Of a stretch of DNA of 64,000 nt, positions 1-11,291 are shown piece by piece. This DNA comes from Oxytricha trifallax. Lineage: Eukaryota; Ciliophora; Spirotrichea; Sporadotrichida; Oxytrichidae. The notes under the pieces were generated by a model. It saw only the letters and a list, made by a program, of their open reading frames with translations. It was not told the origin of the DNA and did not search any database. The stretch covers positions 1-64,000 of the forward strand of contig ARYC01000410.1 of the NCBI GenBank assembly GCA_000711775.1, written 5' to 3'. How positions within the stretch are numbered: position 1 is the stretch's first letter; every line of letters starts with the position of its first letter. The translations under genes and the position numbers were made by a program.

Positions 1-390
1 AGTTGCAAGAACACCAAAGAAGAAGTTTCTTTCTGGCAACTTATTAGAGAGCTATAGCTTTGATGGAAGGTAGAGAGCTACTTCCGGATCACTCATAGCA
101 TCGTCATATAGGTTAGTAACTGATATTTCAGAGTAGTTAGGTATCTCTATCATCCTAATTTCATTAGACTTAAAAGCTTTTTTCTCTTCACTCAGTAAGG
201 CTTTTAAGAATGAGATTTTAGTTCCCTCCTAAGTCGGCTAGAACAATCCAACTATTATTGATTTATTAATCTTACTTAAGCACTTACCTTGCTATACCAA
301 ATATCTATAAAGGTCCTCTTTACTTCGAAATTTTCCTATCAAATCTTGAGATTAAATTCTCTTCATTGCATCATTCATAGACTTCATCAT
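1..390 (-). CDS. TBE 22-kDa-like protein, element A (C-terminus cut by window edge)
   Basis: A continuous frame runs from ATG at 390-388 to the window edge with no TGA; TAA/TAG are read as Gln. It aligns along its length with the minus-strand ORFs of elements B (30879-31668) and C (58430-59231). Shared blocks include GKFRSKEDLYR, EGTKISFLKA, IPNYSEISVTNLY and ERNFFFGVL. The second ORF of Oxytricha TBEs, usually called the 22-kDa ORF, occupies this place and orientation; its function is not established. The start was chosen because the ATG ATG pair begins the region conserved with B (MESFNEHMK). No membrane segment or known catalytic motif is visible. Confidence 0.75.
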
Positions 391-574
391 GCTTGCTCTT
401 TCTAGAAATGTTAATGAAATTTAAAATTATGGATTTGCATTCTAAGTTTATTAAAATCTTACTACTAAATAGGGAGGACCTACTGGAGGTCAACCTTGAA
501 AAGATATGAGGAGAAGCATTGAAACTTGATCCAAGTTTCACAGATTGATTTCCATTTTTATCATCTATCTCCAT
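371..574 (-). CDS. Small ORF overlapping the start of the 22-kDa-like gene
   Basis: A 67-codon frame starts at 574 (MEIDDKNGN...), ends with TGA at 373-371, and overlaps the first codons of the 22-kDa-like ORF in another frame. Element B has an alignable stretch at the same place (PRIFTGLTSYK versus PHIFSRLTSS here) that also ends in TGA just inside the downstream ORF. This could be a separate small protein, an upstream regulatory ORF, or the original N-terminus disconnected by a frame change. Its reality as a translated product is uncertain. Confidence 0.35.
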   Translation of the reverse strand: MEIDDKNGNQSVKLGSSFNASPHIFSRLTSSRSSLFSSKILINLECKSIILNFINISRKSKHDEVYE

Positions 575-579
575 TAAAT

Positions 580-775
580 TGCTCCTAATAATGTTTAATT
601 ATTTTAGGAGGTCCTCCTAATTAAGTTCAAACTTGATTTGGAGTTAAGTTTTAAGGTTAAAACTTAATTAGAAGCAGATTAAATTAAAAAAAGCTTAATA
701 ATTTTACCTTCAAGTAAAGTTCAAACTTGATTTGGAGGACCTCCTAGAGAAACAAAACTTCATTAGGAGTATTTT
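580..775. promoter_or_regulatory. Divergent promoter region of element A with GGAGGnCCTCC palindromes
   Basis: This lies between the divergent 22-kDa-like and kinase genes. It contains TTAGGAGG-T-CCTCCTAA at 604-620 and GGAGG-A-CCTCC at 734-744. The 20-base string AAGTTCAAACTTGATTTGGA occurs twice, near 623 and 718, and a further half-site TTAGGAG lies near 763. A related GGGAGGACCT/GGAGGTC pair sits at about 470-490 inside the small ORF. The position suggests binding sites for an element-encoded protein, possibly the zinc-finger protein; that is inference. Confidence 0.45.
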
Positions 776-948
776 AATTAACTAAAATGTATAAAATTCT
801 CATAAATATGTCAACTTACAGACTTTTATGGTTAGTTCATTTTCTTACCTCTCAGCAAAGAATCTACTAGAGTGTCTTATACTCTACTATAACAGTTTAT
901 CTCGGTAGATTTTATCATTATTATAATAAAATATATCAGAAAACTAAA

Positions 949-2393
949 ATGAGCGCTAACCTTTTGAAAAGAGCGCCATTACTTGGATCATGTCAATAAA
1001 AGTTATCATTCCAGCAACCAAGAAAAGTAGTGAACAGAGACGCTTGTACTCAGTGGGAGCCTACTTATGACACATTTGATCAGTCTAGCTTTGAGATTTA
1101 AATATAAGTTAAGTAGGAGGTTATCAAAGAAGCTGTGCAAATTGAGGAGGAGGTTAAACAACCCGCCATAGAGCATTAATAAATACCAGCTTAAGTTGAC
1201 TATTAATGCAAAGAATGCAATAAAGTTTTCCCTTACAAGTCAACTTATAAAAGACACTTGAGAAATATACACAAAGATATGCCAAGGTTATATCTCAAGC
1301 ATTAAAAGAAAGATGGGAAGTATGTCTGTGAGTTCTGTGAGAAGCCATATTCTCATACTAGAGACCTCAAAGTGACTTAAAGAAAAGACCAATAAAAGTT
1401 TTGTCTTTATTCATGAACCTACAGGAAATAGATTCCTCTAAAAGAGAAGATCATAAAACTCAGTGGAGTCTCTTAGAGTTGAAGTCAAGAAGTAAGTTAA
1501 AAATGAAGAAAGCAGTCAAGAACTTTCCAGTCTCTTATATCAATAAAATCATGGTTAAAATAGAGGCAATGAAGATTCCTATATTAAAAATCATTGATTT
1601 AGATTCTTGCCTAGAAGCTACCTCACTCTTGAAGATAAAATAGAGAAGAGAGTCATTAAGGATGACTAATATGCTTACAAGATATATTCTTTCAATTACT
1701 TCCTTGCTGATGACAAGTTCTAATGGAATTTGCTAATGAGTATTATGCTCTTTAAAAGGCAAAGTTCAATGAGTGCAGGCATATCATCTAGCTTGATGCT
1801 ATTTTACTTGGTAAAGATCATGTAGCCTTCAGGCTTCCTTTACTTGAAATGACTTACAGAGAATTCTTATCTGACAATAGATGTCAGAGATAAATTAGCT
1901 AGATAGTATAGCAGATAGTTGAAGGAATTGAAGAGCTTCACAAGCTAGGTTATGTTCATAGAGACTTAAAGCCAGAGAACATCATGATGAACTTTCAGCC
2001 TCTTTGAGTTTATATTATTGACTTCAACAGAGCTCAAAGAGTGCAAGCCTCTGCATAAGGAAATGTATACGGCACTCCTGGATATTTCCCAGAGAGAGAG
2101 GATTGGAGAGATGGAGACACTTAATGGGATATCTGGGCTCTAGCAGTAATAATAAAAGAGAGCGACATGCCAAGAAACGATTACTTTAGCTGCAGGGGTG
2201 AGAGAGATTCTAAGCAGAGAATCAAACAATATCTCGATTAAAAAAAAATAATAAAGGTCTCAGAGAACTTGCATACTCAACTATTATCAAGCCAAGCTAA
2301 GAGAATAAATAAACAATAGAAACAATCAAACATCAACTTAGAAATATAAAATTCAGAGAACTTCTACATGACTTTAAGCTTATGTTTGTGTGA
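949..2393 (+). pseudogene. TBE zinc-finger/kinase (57-kDa-like) ORF, element A, disrupted
   Basis: This is the third TBE ORF: N-terminal C2H2 finger(s) joined to a protein-kinase-like domain. Starting at ATG 949, a C2H2 finger is readable (CKECNKVF, then HLRNIH, spacing CX2C-X12-HX4H), then a second half-finger CEFCEKPYSH. The kinase part shows a candidate ATP-binding Lys in YAYKIY (about 1667), HRDLKPENIMMN at 1957, DFN instead of DFG at 2020, and GTPGYFPERE. The frame changes near 1410, again before 1957, and once more before the final TGA at 2391; an in-frame TGA at 2005-2007 replaces a Glu codon present in element B. A joined product therefore cannot be made from this copy as read. Decay or assembly indels could explain this. 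Confidence 0.75.
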
Positions 2394-2454
2394 AATATTT
2401 TAAAAACTCGCTTGTTACTCACTATAATTACTAATATTTAAATATTAAATCACT

Positions 2455-2540
2455 ACATAAACCCTAATAAAGTATGCACTAATGGTCTACTTTTATCAAT
2501 AAAAAACTCAATCAATCTACTGAAAGGGTTTTGGGGTTTT
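2455..2540. repeat. Terminal region of element A with telomere-type end
   Basis: The outermost 15 bases are GGGTTTTGGGGTTTT, that is G3T4G4T4, the hypotrich telomere sequence. The next three bases AAT (2541-2543) are the probable target duplication copy; the other copy is outside the window. The inner part (…AGGGTTTATGTAGTG when read from outside) resembles element B only loosely (B has AGGGTTAGTAG). Confidence 0.8.
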
Positions 2541-3060
2541 AATTGACGACAGTATTATTGCACCATAGTCAAGGATTGTCCCACGGATCCCGAAAATGCT
2601 GTTTTTAGATTCTCCATCCTCAATTACTTCTTAAAAACAACAAGATAATCTTATACTTTAATAAAATCATCTTGACCATTGTCTTAGTCATAGATATCAT
2701 ATTGGCCATAGTAATATAATAATTGGGTTTTATGATGAAAAAATAATTGTTTTCTATAGTAAAATATATTCCTCCTTCAAAGTTCTAACTATCCTTACCG
2801 GCCTTGTATTGACCTATTGATTGCCATAATCCGCAGACATAGAATATGGATATTTCTTAATAAATTCTTGAATTCTTGAGACCATCGTTGGACACACTTT
2901 GGATACCTGGATCTGAAGACTATTTATAATGAATAATTTTGACGATTCTTTACTGTATACATTGATCATAGTAAAGGGTGTTTCAAATGAGGTCCGATAA
3001 AATTGTTTACGGAATTTTGTTTTCAAAAACCTCTAAAATTAGTATAGGCTAGCATACATA
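2541..3060 (-). pseudogene. Gene L, unknown protein, interrupted by element A
   Basis: Minus-strand coding sequence begins near ATG 3026 (MKTKFRKQFYR...) and can be followed to the edge of element A at 2541. Recognisable stretches are SMSADYGNQ, then EGGIYFTIENNYFFIIKP in a second frame, then YGQYDIYDQDNGQDDF and GSVGQSLTMVQQYCRQ in a third, using several TAA/TAG Gln codons. The last frame runs straight into the transposon terminus, so the rest of the gene lies left of element A, outside the window. I do not recognise the protein. Two frame changes may be short eliminated segments, introns, indels or decay. Confidence 0.45.
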
Positions 3061-3718
3061 CCATATCTTAATGATTCCTTCTAAGAAGGCTATGCTTATT
3101 ATTATTTTATTATTAATAATTACTAGATTCATGGTCCTTTTTTAGCGGAAAAAAGAAAGATTTTGTATAGAAATATATGTTACTCTCTCAACATATTCTA
3201 TTTATTTATTCATTTTTTTATCGTTTGATGGTCAAATTCTTGAAAAATAAGGCTCTCTACAAAATGCGTAATTCTTAATATCCATTTATTAGTGATAGCA
3301 GAGTTTCATGTAACCACAAGGCCCATGGAGTGTCTTTTTTATGAATCTGGCAACACTTATGGTCCTAAGAATATGCTCTTCAGAGCTGTCAATGATAACT
3401 CTGATGCTAATCGGATTCCTAACCCTTCAAATAAGTAGAAACGTATTTTTAGTCATTTATGATAAGAGCAACCCAAGTTGACCAAATCATGGTCACAGTA
3501 AATAGAGTTCTAAAAACCAATTATAATGATTTTGCATAGATAAATAAGATTTGAAAATCTTGCAATTATGGACTTTTGGTCTAGGCTTATTAATTTTATT
3601 TTTACTTTAATTTAGTCTAAACTTAATTATTTGACATTAATGGTATAATTTTATATAATTATATAATATAAAGATAAATTGTTATATTAGATTGAATAAT
3701 AATAATAACAATACGATC
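3060..3718. other. Intergenic, AT-rich, no gene recognised
   Basis: Roughly 650 bp of filler. A non-AT patch at 3310-3500 could be coding, but no convincing frame was found. Confidence 0.4.
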
Positions 3719-4438
3719 TCATTGAGGTCTCTAGGGACCCCCGATCTTAAAAAGCTAAAAAGCTTTATAAGGGACAAGCCCTATTAGTTTTTTGGAGATT
3801 TTCTCCAGGTATACTGAGTCTTCATCTTCTGCCTCTTCTTCTTCCTTTTCCTTTTCCTAAATTTCTGTTTGTCTTTCTCTTTCTTGATCTTCCTTTCCCT
3901 CCTCTCTTTTGGTTAATGATTTGAACGTGGTCTCCTAGGTCCTTAAATTTGAATTGGGTATCAAAGTGTTTGACATTTATAGAGAATTTCATGTCTTTAT
4001 GGGAGATTTGGAGGTGATTAGTTAGATTAGATCACTTTTAAGGAAGAAGGCATGTTTCTGAAAGCATTTTACGTAGATCTCTATTTTATTTAGGTGGGAG
4101 AAGTAGTCTGAGCTGATTGATAGGCAGCTTCTTTCATTTGCTGTGACATTTTTTAGAATGTCTATGTTAAAGAGTCTTTCGAAGCCTTCTAGTTCGGGTG
4201 AAGCTTCCACGGCTGAGTTGGTCATGGTCTTAATATGTTCAGCTAGCTGGCCCATTTTCATATTTACCATCTTTATCATTTCATCACTGTCTAAGTTTTG
4301 GTAAATTGCTGTTATTGCTTCTGAGAACCATTTTGTGACTTTGTAGAGTCCACTGTTGATTGTTGTTATCCAAATAGAGATACATGATTCTCTGGGATCA
4401 AATCTATTTTGGAGTTGTGCTTTGGTTATGGACTGCAT
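3719..4438 (-). CDS. Unknown protein H2, 239 codons with one internal TGA
   Basis: From ATG at 4438 the frame encodes 149 residues (MQSITKAQLQNRF..., SISSDYFSHLNKIEIY...) to TGA at 3991-3989. The same frame then stays open for another 89 codons to TGA at 3721-3719. It uses TAA/TAG as Gln and encodes a strongly charged stretch (EREKQTEIQEKEKEEEEAED) and then SVYLEKISKKLIGLVPYKAF. The first part is convincingly coding by composition. A second ATG overlaps the internal TGA (ATGA at 3992-3989) and opens a different 56-codon frame ending in an Arg/Lys/Gly-rich tail at 3822. Which tail is used is unclear. I recognise no family. It lies 430 bp downstream of gene H1 on the same strand. Confidence 0.5.
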
Positions 4439-4871
4439 GTCTGATTATATTTAATATTAATTATATTAATATGTAATCTCTTTATTATTGATAAAAAACA
4501 AATCAATCGTGAAAAATAAAATTCAGAAATACAAAAAACTGTCATTAATTTAATATATGTAAATTAGTTTATAATTAGGCTAGAAAAAATGAAATTCTAA
4601 TCATCTTTATAATTATTGTGGGAAATCAATATGCAATGTATATTATCTATAAATATTGTTATATTTATTTATTTTATCATTTTCCTAAACATTTCTTGTT
4701 TAGCGAAGTTCTTATAGTTAAAATAATTAAATTAGTCTAAAAGTACAATAAAAGTATGTCTCTAATGTGCGCAAGCATATAATTATAAAAGTTTATCGCA
4801 AATTGAAGAGTAAAAAAACAAAAATAACTGATTAAACTTAAAAATTATGGGATTGTACAATTGAAAAAATG

Positions 4872-5866
4872 TCAAGTTTGAAAATAAAATGTTAAAAAGT
4901 TAATATATAATGATAACTTACTTAATATCAATCGTTCAATCAGTTATATTTTGAAGAGGTCTTGCACTGTTCTTGAAGAATATATATTCCATTTTAATTG
5001 TAATTTAGTAAATTAAAATTCTAAGATGTTTATTTATAATTTATGATAATTTTTTATTTTCAAAGATTTATGATCGATATTAAGATCCATATTTAGTACT
5101 AAACCTTAATTTAATGATTAAGATTAATTTCCTATTTAGTACTAAATTTCTTCTGTGACGTATTTGACGTCATTAGTTTATTAGACTGAGTACGTCATGG
5201 ATTGATTCATAGATTTTCTTTCTTCTTGAATGTCTGACTCTATGTAGTAGGTATGTTGACTAGAGTCATCTATGTACGAGCTGTCGTTAGAATTGTCGTC
5301 ATATCTTTGTTTTTCCTCCATGAAGCTCCAGTCTTCCTCGTTATCCGTTTAGATTATCTTTTTCGTGATAATTTGTCTGTTGTCTACTGTGTGGATGCTA
5401 TCTCCATCCACTACATAGTGTTTGCTGCTGTCTATGTCTGAGTGGGTGTCTTCTGCCTTTTCAACATAGTCGGGTGGCAAAGGTGGTTGTTCAGAGTTAG
5501 TTATATAGGATCTTTTGAGGTGTTGTTGGGGTTTTGTTGAGATATGTTGGGGTTTTATAAACTTGTTATTAATTGAAGCAAGTCTCAACATTTGAAAAAG
5601 TTGTTGAGTCCACAGTTGTATTGTCTCGGTGTTGTTTTCTTTGTCAAACTGTATACTTGTTAGGTATATTGAAATTGGTTGACTGTCGAGAAGCCTTTTC
5701 TTATGAGTTTTCTGGCTATGAAAGTTAGTATTTCAAGTATGTGGAGTCCCCAATGTTTTTGATTTTGTTTGATGATATCGATTGTGTATAATGCTAGGTG
5801 TTTGTAGTCATTATTTTCGATATCTCCTTAGATTAAATCTCGTTATGTTTTGCTCAGTATACCCAT
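4872..5866 (-). CDS. Unknown protein H1 with one -1 frame change
   Basis: ATG at 5866-5864 opens MGILSKTQRDLIQGDIENN..., continuing ...LHILEILTFIARKLIRKG. Near 5660 the coding character passes to another frame (IQLWTQQLFQMLRLASINN...). That frame stays open through an acidic, Ser/Asp-rich segment (DDNSNDSSYIDDSSQ) to TGA at 4874-4872. The part beyond about 5150 is A+T-rich and its coding status is doubtful. Gln is encoded by TAA/TAG at several places. The first half could form helices; no domain is recognised. CRE-like TGACGTCA (5165-5172) and TGACGT (5156) fall inside the late part of the frame and might instead mark a regulatory region. Confidence 0.5.
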
Positions 5867-6045
5867 TCTGTGTTTCTCATTTAATAATTTTTTATCCTAT
5901 TTAAAAATATTAGATTGAATAATTATATCAATTTCGAGTAAGTAGACTGATTATTAGCACTAATCCCTTTAAAACATTTGTTTTCTTCTAATAATGAAAC
6001 AAAATAAGGATCATTTATAGAAATCGAATTGCTTAATAATATATA

Positions 6046-6450
6046 TTAATAAAATACATTAAAAATGTGGAAAATAAAAAATAAAAATACAAAACTAATA
6101 GTTTAAATATATGAGAGCCACTTATTACGAAAACTTTGAGATCAAATTATATCTCTATTTTTTAAACTGCCTTATATATTAAATATCGTAATTAAAGATA
6201 CCTATTAACTTAAACTGTGGTTAATATAAATGGAGTCTGTTAATATTTTATTTTAATTATTTCTCCAAGTCAAATCTCATTTCGCGCAATGACCCAACTT
6301 GTTGAAGCTGCTACTGTAAAAAGATATCTTCAGAGTATCTTCCCAAAAGAGAGTATTTTATTGTTAAATGAGTGTTTGCTGGTATTGCTGATTTAGGATT
6401 GTTAATTCTTAATAAACAAAATCAGGATTCATTCTTACTATCATGATGGA
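6046..6450 (+). repeat. Left inverted arm of element D
   Basis: About 400 bp, inverted copy of 14815-15203, with substitutions and small indels throughout, so the arms are old. The inner part repeats the 5' coding region of the gene at the other end (MTQLVEAATVKRYLQSIF... here), so each arm carries what looks like promoter plus gene start. Confidence 0.75.
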
Positions 6451-7600
6451 AGATGATTCATTCGAGCATAATTTTACATTTGAAGAGCAAGTTTACTAAT
6501 AAACTTTAACATTAGCTTGTCTTTGGCATCAAAATTTATAAAGATGGTTTATAGTCACTGCGCAGACATAATTTTCTTTGATTGTTACTTTATTGCAAAG
6601 ATCTAGTAAGCATAGCTGCCAAAGTACTCCATTCGATTTATACGGTCCAATCATCAAATCACCAACTCTTGAAATACCAATCTTTGTCATTGTCTTTTAA
6701 GCGTATGTTAGGAATGAAATTCCATATTTCAATTCAATTTCTGAGCATTAACTGATATCTTAGCATTCTATAGTGTTTACTTTGTTTCTTGGAGTAGAAC
6801 TAAATACTCAAGGTGAGAAAGAAATATAGTGGTGTAAGCTCTTTTTAATGATCTTCTAAGACAAGTGTTAAAATCTATATTTGTAGAAGCTAAAATAGTT
6901 GTTGTGTAGAAAGCATCAATGTTATTGCAGAGTTACCACTCAATATTAGAACACCATTTAATGAGACATCAACAAATGGCACTTTATTGCGAAGATTTTC
7001 TTGTGTATTTGTACATTACCTTTGAATCAAGTGTAATTTGCCATGTTTAATAACAAAGATGTTAGTTAACTTTTGCTTAAGAGTAAAGATTTATTGCAGA
7101 AGCGCAGTTGTTTTAAGAATTAAAAGCAACATAAACTGATTAACTTTTGAGAAGATTGTTTAGAATCTCCTCAGTACATGCAGTGATTAGTAGGAGTTTT
7201 TTTTGACTGTGATAATTGTTTAAGCATTTTCATCATAGGTACATATGATTGTTAATTTTCTGCTCCAAGTACAGCCATCTTCTCTTGAAGTATTCAAGAT
7301 TTTTTTGAAATAAGTTGAAATTTAAATTCAAATTTATAATTAATAATAGCAATAGTAAATGTAATAATAAAAAATGGAAATCTAAAAAAAAACGTTATTA
7401 TTTCTCCATTCTCCTTCATACTTAGCTCCATTAGCTTGAGTAAAATTTTTCTTGTGTTTTTCTTAGTCTTCAGTTGACTCTTGCTCGCATGTACTTCTCA
7501 ATCGATCTTGGTGCCACCCCTGTAAAATTAATTTTTAGATATGTTTTTTGTAACTTACATTTTAAATGAATGACACTGCACCTTCTGATCAGACATGTTT
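6450..7600. other. Interior of element D, left side; possible degenerate plus-strand gene
   Basis: Plus-strand frames free of TGA run for about 100-200 codons here (for example EDDSFEHNFTFEEQVYQQ near 6447, and VEAKIVVVQKASMLL near 6880). The start region matches the gene at the right arm. This could be a decayed, oppositely oriented partial copy of that gene. The composition is not convincing enough to call a CDS. Confidence 0.3.
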
Positions 7601-10250
7601 TCATATTCTTATATTCTTAATTTATTTATTAATACAATTCACTTTATTTCACAAAAATCGTGATTATCAGCACAAAGTAAAGTATCCTTATCCGTTAAAA
7701 TTTATACATCTGATGCAATGCCATTAAAAGAGGACCTGTAAGCAACTGAAGTCTCAAATAATTATTTCTGATCAAATCACAAAAAAAAAGATGTGTCAAT
7801 TTCTAAAAATAATTGTGAGTTGAATTATAATACTTATACATTTGCAAATTCTATTTTGAGGGATCACCCCAGTAGTTATTTAGAAATTTTTACAAAAAAC
7901 CATTCCTAATAAAACTTTATTAGGCAAAATATGATATTACAGAGCAATACTCGTTGCGATCAGGATAACATTTACTACACTCAATAGGACAGTCTATACA
8001 TTCTTTATCTTCTGGCTCGTCATAAGTTCCATTTGGGCATTCAAAAATCCATTCGTTATTATAGAAGTATTTCCCATCTTTGCAAGTTAAGCTATTATTA
8101 TACAGAATAACTGTACAAGTATAGCAAGTCTCATAGCATTCTAAATAAGTGTTATTTAAGCAATTGATTACCTTCAAGTTAAATTGCAAAAGGAATAGTT
8201 GTCTCTTGACCAATATTTTCTGTTCCTACAAGCTCCATAGAATATGTACCTTTCAATCGATTCATCAGATGATAAACTTATACTTCCTGCTTCAGCATCA
8301 AAGCCAGTGATAAATGGAGGGAAATCTGCGGCTCCAACTTCTTTTAAACTAAGAGTGATTTCATATCTTTCTGGATCGGTAAAGAAATTTTCAATATCTG
8401 CTATAACTAAAGAAATTGTGGTGCCTGCAAAAAATACTAGAAGATTATCAATAGTATCTCTATAAGTTAAAGGAAGATTAGCTGTAAAAATCAATATGTA
8501 GTCATTAATTAAGCTTTATTGTAGCAATCTGAGCATTCTTGTTTAATTACAAAGCTCTCTGCTTTATTGTATTCAACAAAATCAAAACTTAGTTAAAGAT
8601 TAGTAGCATCCAAAGAAAACCAGGTATTATGAGTATATTAGTCTAAACCTATATTATAAATGTATAGGTTATAAGATATGGTTTCATTTTATTAATTGAC
8701 TAATGTTGATGATAAATCCATTTCAATTAGATCATTAATTCCATTCTTTACTATAGCCTAGTTGCTATATTAGGTGTCTGTAATATCAGCATTTGCAAGA
8801 ACTGAAAGAACAAATTTATAAGTAATGGATGTTGCTCCAAACTCATCAGTTGCGATGCTAGCAAATCTCTAAGTTGCAAAATTTGAGTCGCTGCTTGGAA
8901 CAGTACCACTAATAACTAAATCACTAGTTAAAGTATCTGTAGTTGAGGTTATCCAAGAAGTAGAAGCCGAATTTGTTGCAGATTTTGTGAAAGATATAGT
9001 TAATGCATCTTCCTCAAGTCTAAGAAGTTTGAGGCTGTAAAATTTTAACTGTTAGTTACAGCAATAAATGAAGAAGCTAAAGTTAAAGACACACCTGAGT
9101 CTAAATCAGCTGCTTAATTTTATCTTATGGTTAAAGAAATATCGTAAATAGAGGGTGTATCAATATTGAAATCATCATTGACTGAAACTTTAATTGTTTA
9201 TTTATTACTTCCAACATTAAATGTTAGATTTCTAGCTGCAAAAATTATTCCTTGATCACCAGAATTGACTATAGTGAAATAAATTGTAGCAGCAAGAACT
9301 GATAAATCTGCATTTTATAATAAATACACATTAAAAATTTGCAATATTGCTGTATCACCCTCGAATGCTATTATCCAAGTATTTTCATGAAATTTCTAGA
9401 GAGTAACTTATTTTTAAAATCTTCAATTTCCAGTAGGTTGTTGATTAATTTAAATCTCAAATTTTTATCACTTAGTTAAAGATAGTTAAATCGTCAGTAA
9501 TTGTTGCACTATATGTCAAAGTGTATGTTCCAGCATAATCATTATAATCTGGTGTCAATGTAAGTGTTTTTAAAACAGAGTCAAATACTATCCAAGCAGG
9601 CGAAACACCTGAATCAAGCAATTCAGAATAGGTGAGGTAATTATATCATTTGAACACTATGAAAAGACAGGGAGTACAAATATTCTATCATCAGCTCCTA
9701 CAATTATTGCACAGTTTAATGTATCTAATAGTTTCTTAATTATGTAATCTTCAGGTAAATTAGGGTAATTAAATCCCAAACACTCTAAATAAGTTTCTTT
9801 CACTAAATACATATAAGTGGATTCAATTATAATCAAGAAATTTTGAGCGTTCTAGATGTGCTCATCTTCTATATGTACACTACTCACTCATTTGCTAAAA
9901 AATATAGTGTATTCAATCCAATATTGTGAAAAATTGCCATTAGATCCTGTTTGTTAAGGATTGTATGAATAGTATATGCTATTTGGTAAATTTATTGAAT
10001 GGCTTTATTTGTGCATGGTACATTCAATTACTGCCTCAGTAGACTAGAAGATTTTGCAAAGAACAAGTGCTCACTTTCATCATCAAAGGAGAAGGATTTC
10101 ATAAATATGTACAGTGAAGAAGACTTAAAATTTGTAAATGTTATGAATAGTAATTGCCTGTATGTATAATGCGATAGGGATCTTGTAACAAGAATTTGCA
10201 TAGTGTCTGTCTGAAATATTAATTGGAAGTAGATAAGTTTCCATATAGAA
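7600..10250 (-). pseudogene. Large Cys-rich, cadherin/Ig-like repeat protein, left gene of element D (broken frame)
   Basis: Minus-strand coding sequence is readable in pieces. A C-terminal Cys-rich stretch (YETCYTCT, FECPNGTYDEPEDKECIDCP, CSKCYPDRNEYC at about 7950-8140) resembles the furin-like/EGF-like Cys repeats common in ciliate surface proteins. Upstream come beta-rich repeats: ADFPPFITGFDAEAGSISLS; PAWIVFDSVLKTLTLTPDY followed by AGTYTLTYSATITDD; and QTIKVSVNDDFNIDTPS. These follow the W-x-FDxxxxTLTxTP...GTYTxTxxATD pattern of CADG/He_PIG-type cadherin-like domains. The gene probably encodes a secreted or anchored surface protein. The frame changes many times, so either this copy is a pseudogene or the assembly contains indels. 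The 3' end is not exactly placed. Confidence 0.5.
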
Positions 10251-10299
10251 ACCTATAGTCATAATAAATTTCTTCATCTTCATGATAAGTTAACTCACA

Positions 10300-11291
10300 A
10301 TTATTACTATCTTCTAGCTATTTATTCATTTCTCCGGGTTATAATTTTGATCTATTCGTAGAGTTATATTGGTTAAGTGACTACTCAATTAATAATCCAA
10401 TATCTCCAACCACTAAGTCAGTTAAACATGATTTTAAGTAATCATTTTGGTAAATTGAATCCTTTGGATTATCATATCTGTAATATCTCTTTATATTTTA
10501 TCTTCGTTTTGGAGTACTCTAATCCACTCTTATAAAAATGTTTCAGTGTTTAATTAAATTATTTCCTAGTTTAAAGTGGAATATTCTTGATTATAAAATC
10601 GATTAAAAATCTATAAAAATCAAAAATTTATGAAATTAGTAATTAATGTTATGCTTTTACTATTTTCAAAATAATAAATAAAATAGATTATATAATTTTA
10701 TAAAAAGAACTATACTTGTACTGTTTTTTGGCACTTCAGCTCTAGATAGCAAGGTAAGAAAATATTCTATTTAGAATTATCATATTAAAATTAATTTCTA
10801 CACTAATCAAACCTAAATCGCAAAAGTATATATGAATTATATTCACACATTTGTATTTAGAGTCTAATGACAGCGATAAATTCATTGAGTGAAATCTGTC
10901 AACAATTCAAAAATACTCAAATTTATAATAAATCTTGCAACTATTTGCTTTTTTTCTTTCTCCCTCTAGAAGAATTGATTAAGAAAATAATTAATTATAT
11001 ATATGCTAATAATGTATAATAAGTGACTCAATATAAATTTGAAAAAATAGCTGTATTTATATGAGTTTTTTTCCTTCATTTTTTATATGCCACACATAAT
11101 TTAATTAACAAAGGATAATACTTGACAGTTTTTTTATATTTAAAATTATCAAATTTCCCTATCTTTTTTATTTTATTAATAACCAAAAATAGTGTTTTAC
11201 AAATTCATATCATTTAAGCAATTTTATTGGCTTCAGAATAAGTAAAAAGAGTAAACTTTGTAATACTGAACTCTCAAGTTACTATTAAGTT
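10300..11291. other. AT-rich spacer between the two genes of element D
   Basis: Mostly A/T filler with no recognised gene. It would hold the promoter of the left gene and the end of the right one. Confidence 0.4.

Larger units (their letters stand above)
1..2540 (+). mobile_element. TBE-like transposon A, right part (left end outside window)
   Basis: This is the right-hand part of a telomere-bearing element. It holds the 22-kDa-like ORF on the minus strand, a divergent promoter region, the zinc-finger/kinase ORF on the plus strand, and a terminus that reads GGGTTTTGGGGTTTT at 2526-2540, followed by AAT. The gene order and protein similarity match element B (29784-33800) and element C (56853-62361) in this window. 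Sequence identity to B is low at the DNA level, and the inner part of the terminal repeat differs, so A belongs to another subfamily. The transposase gene would lie left of base 1. Its insertion interrupts the minus-strand gene L. Confidence 0.85.
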
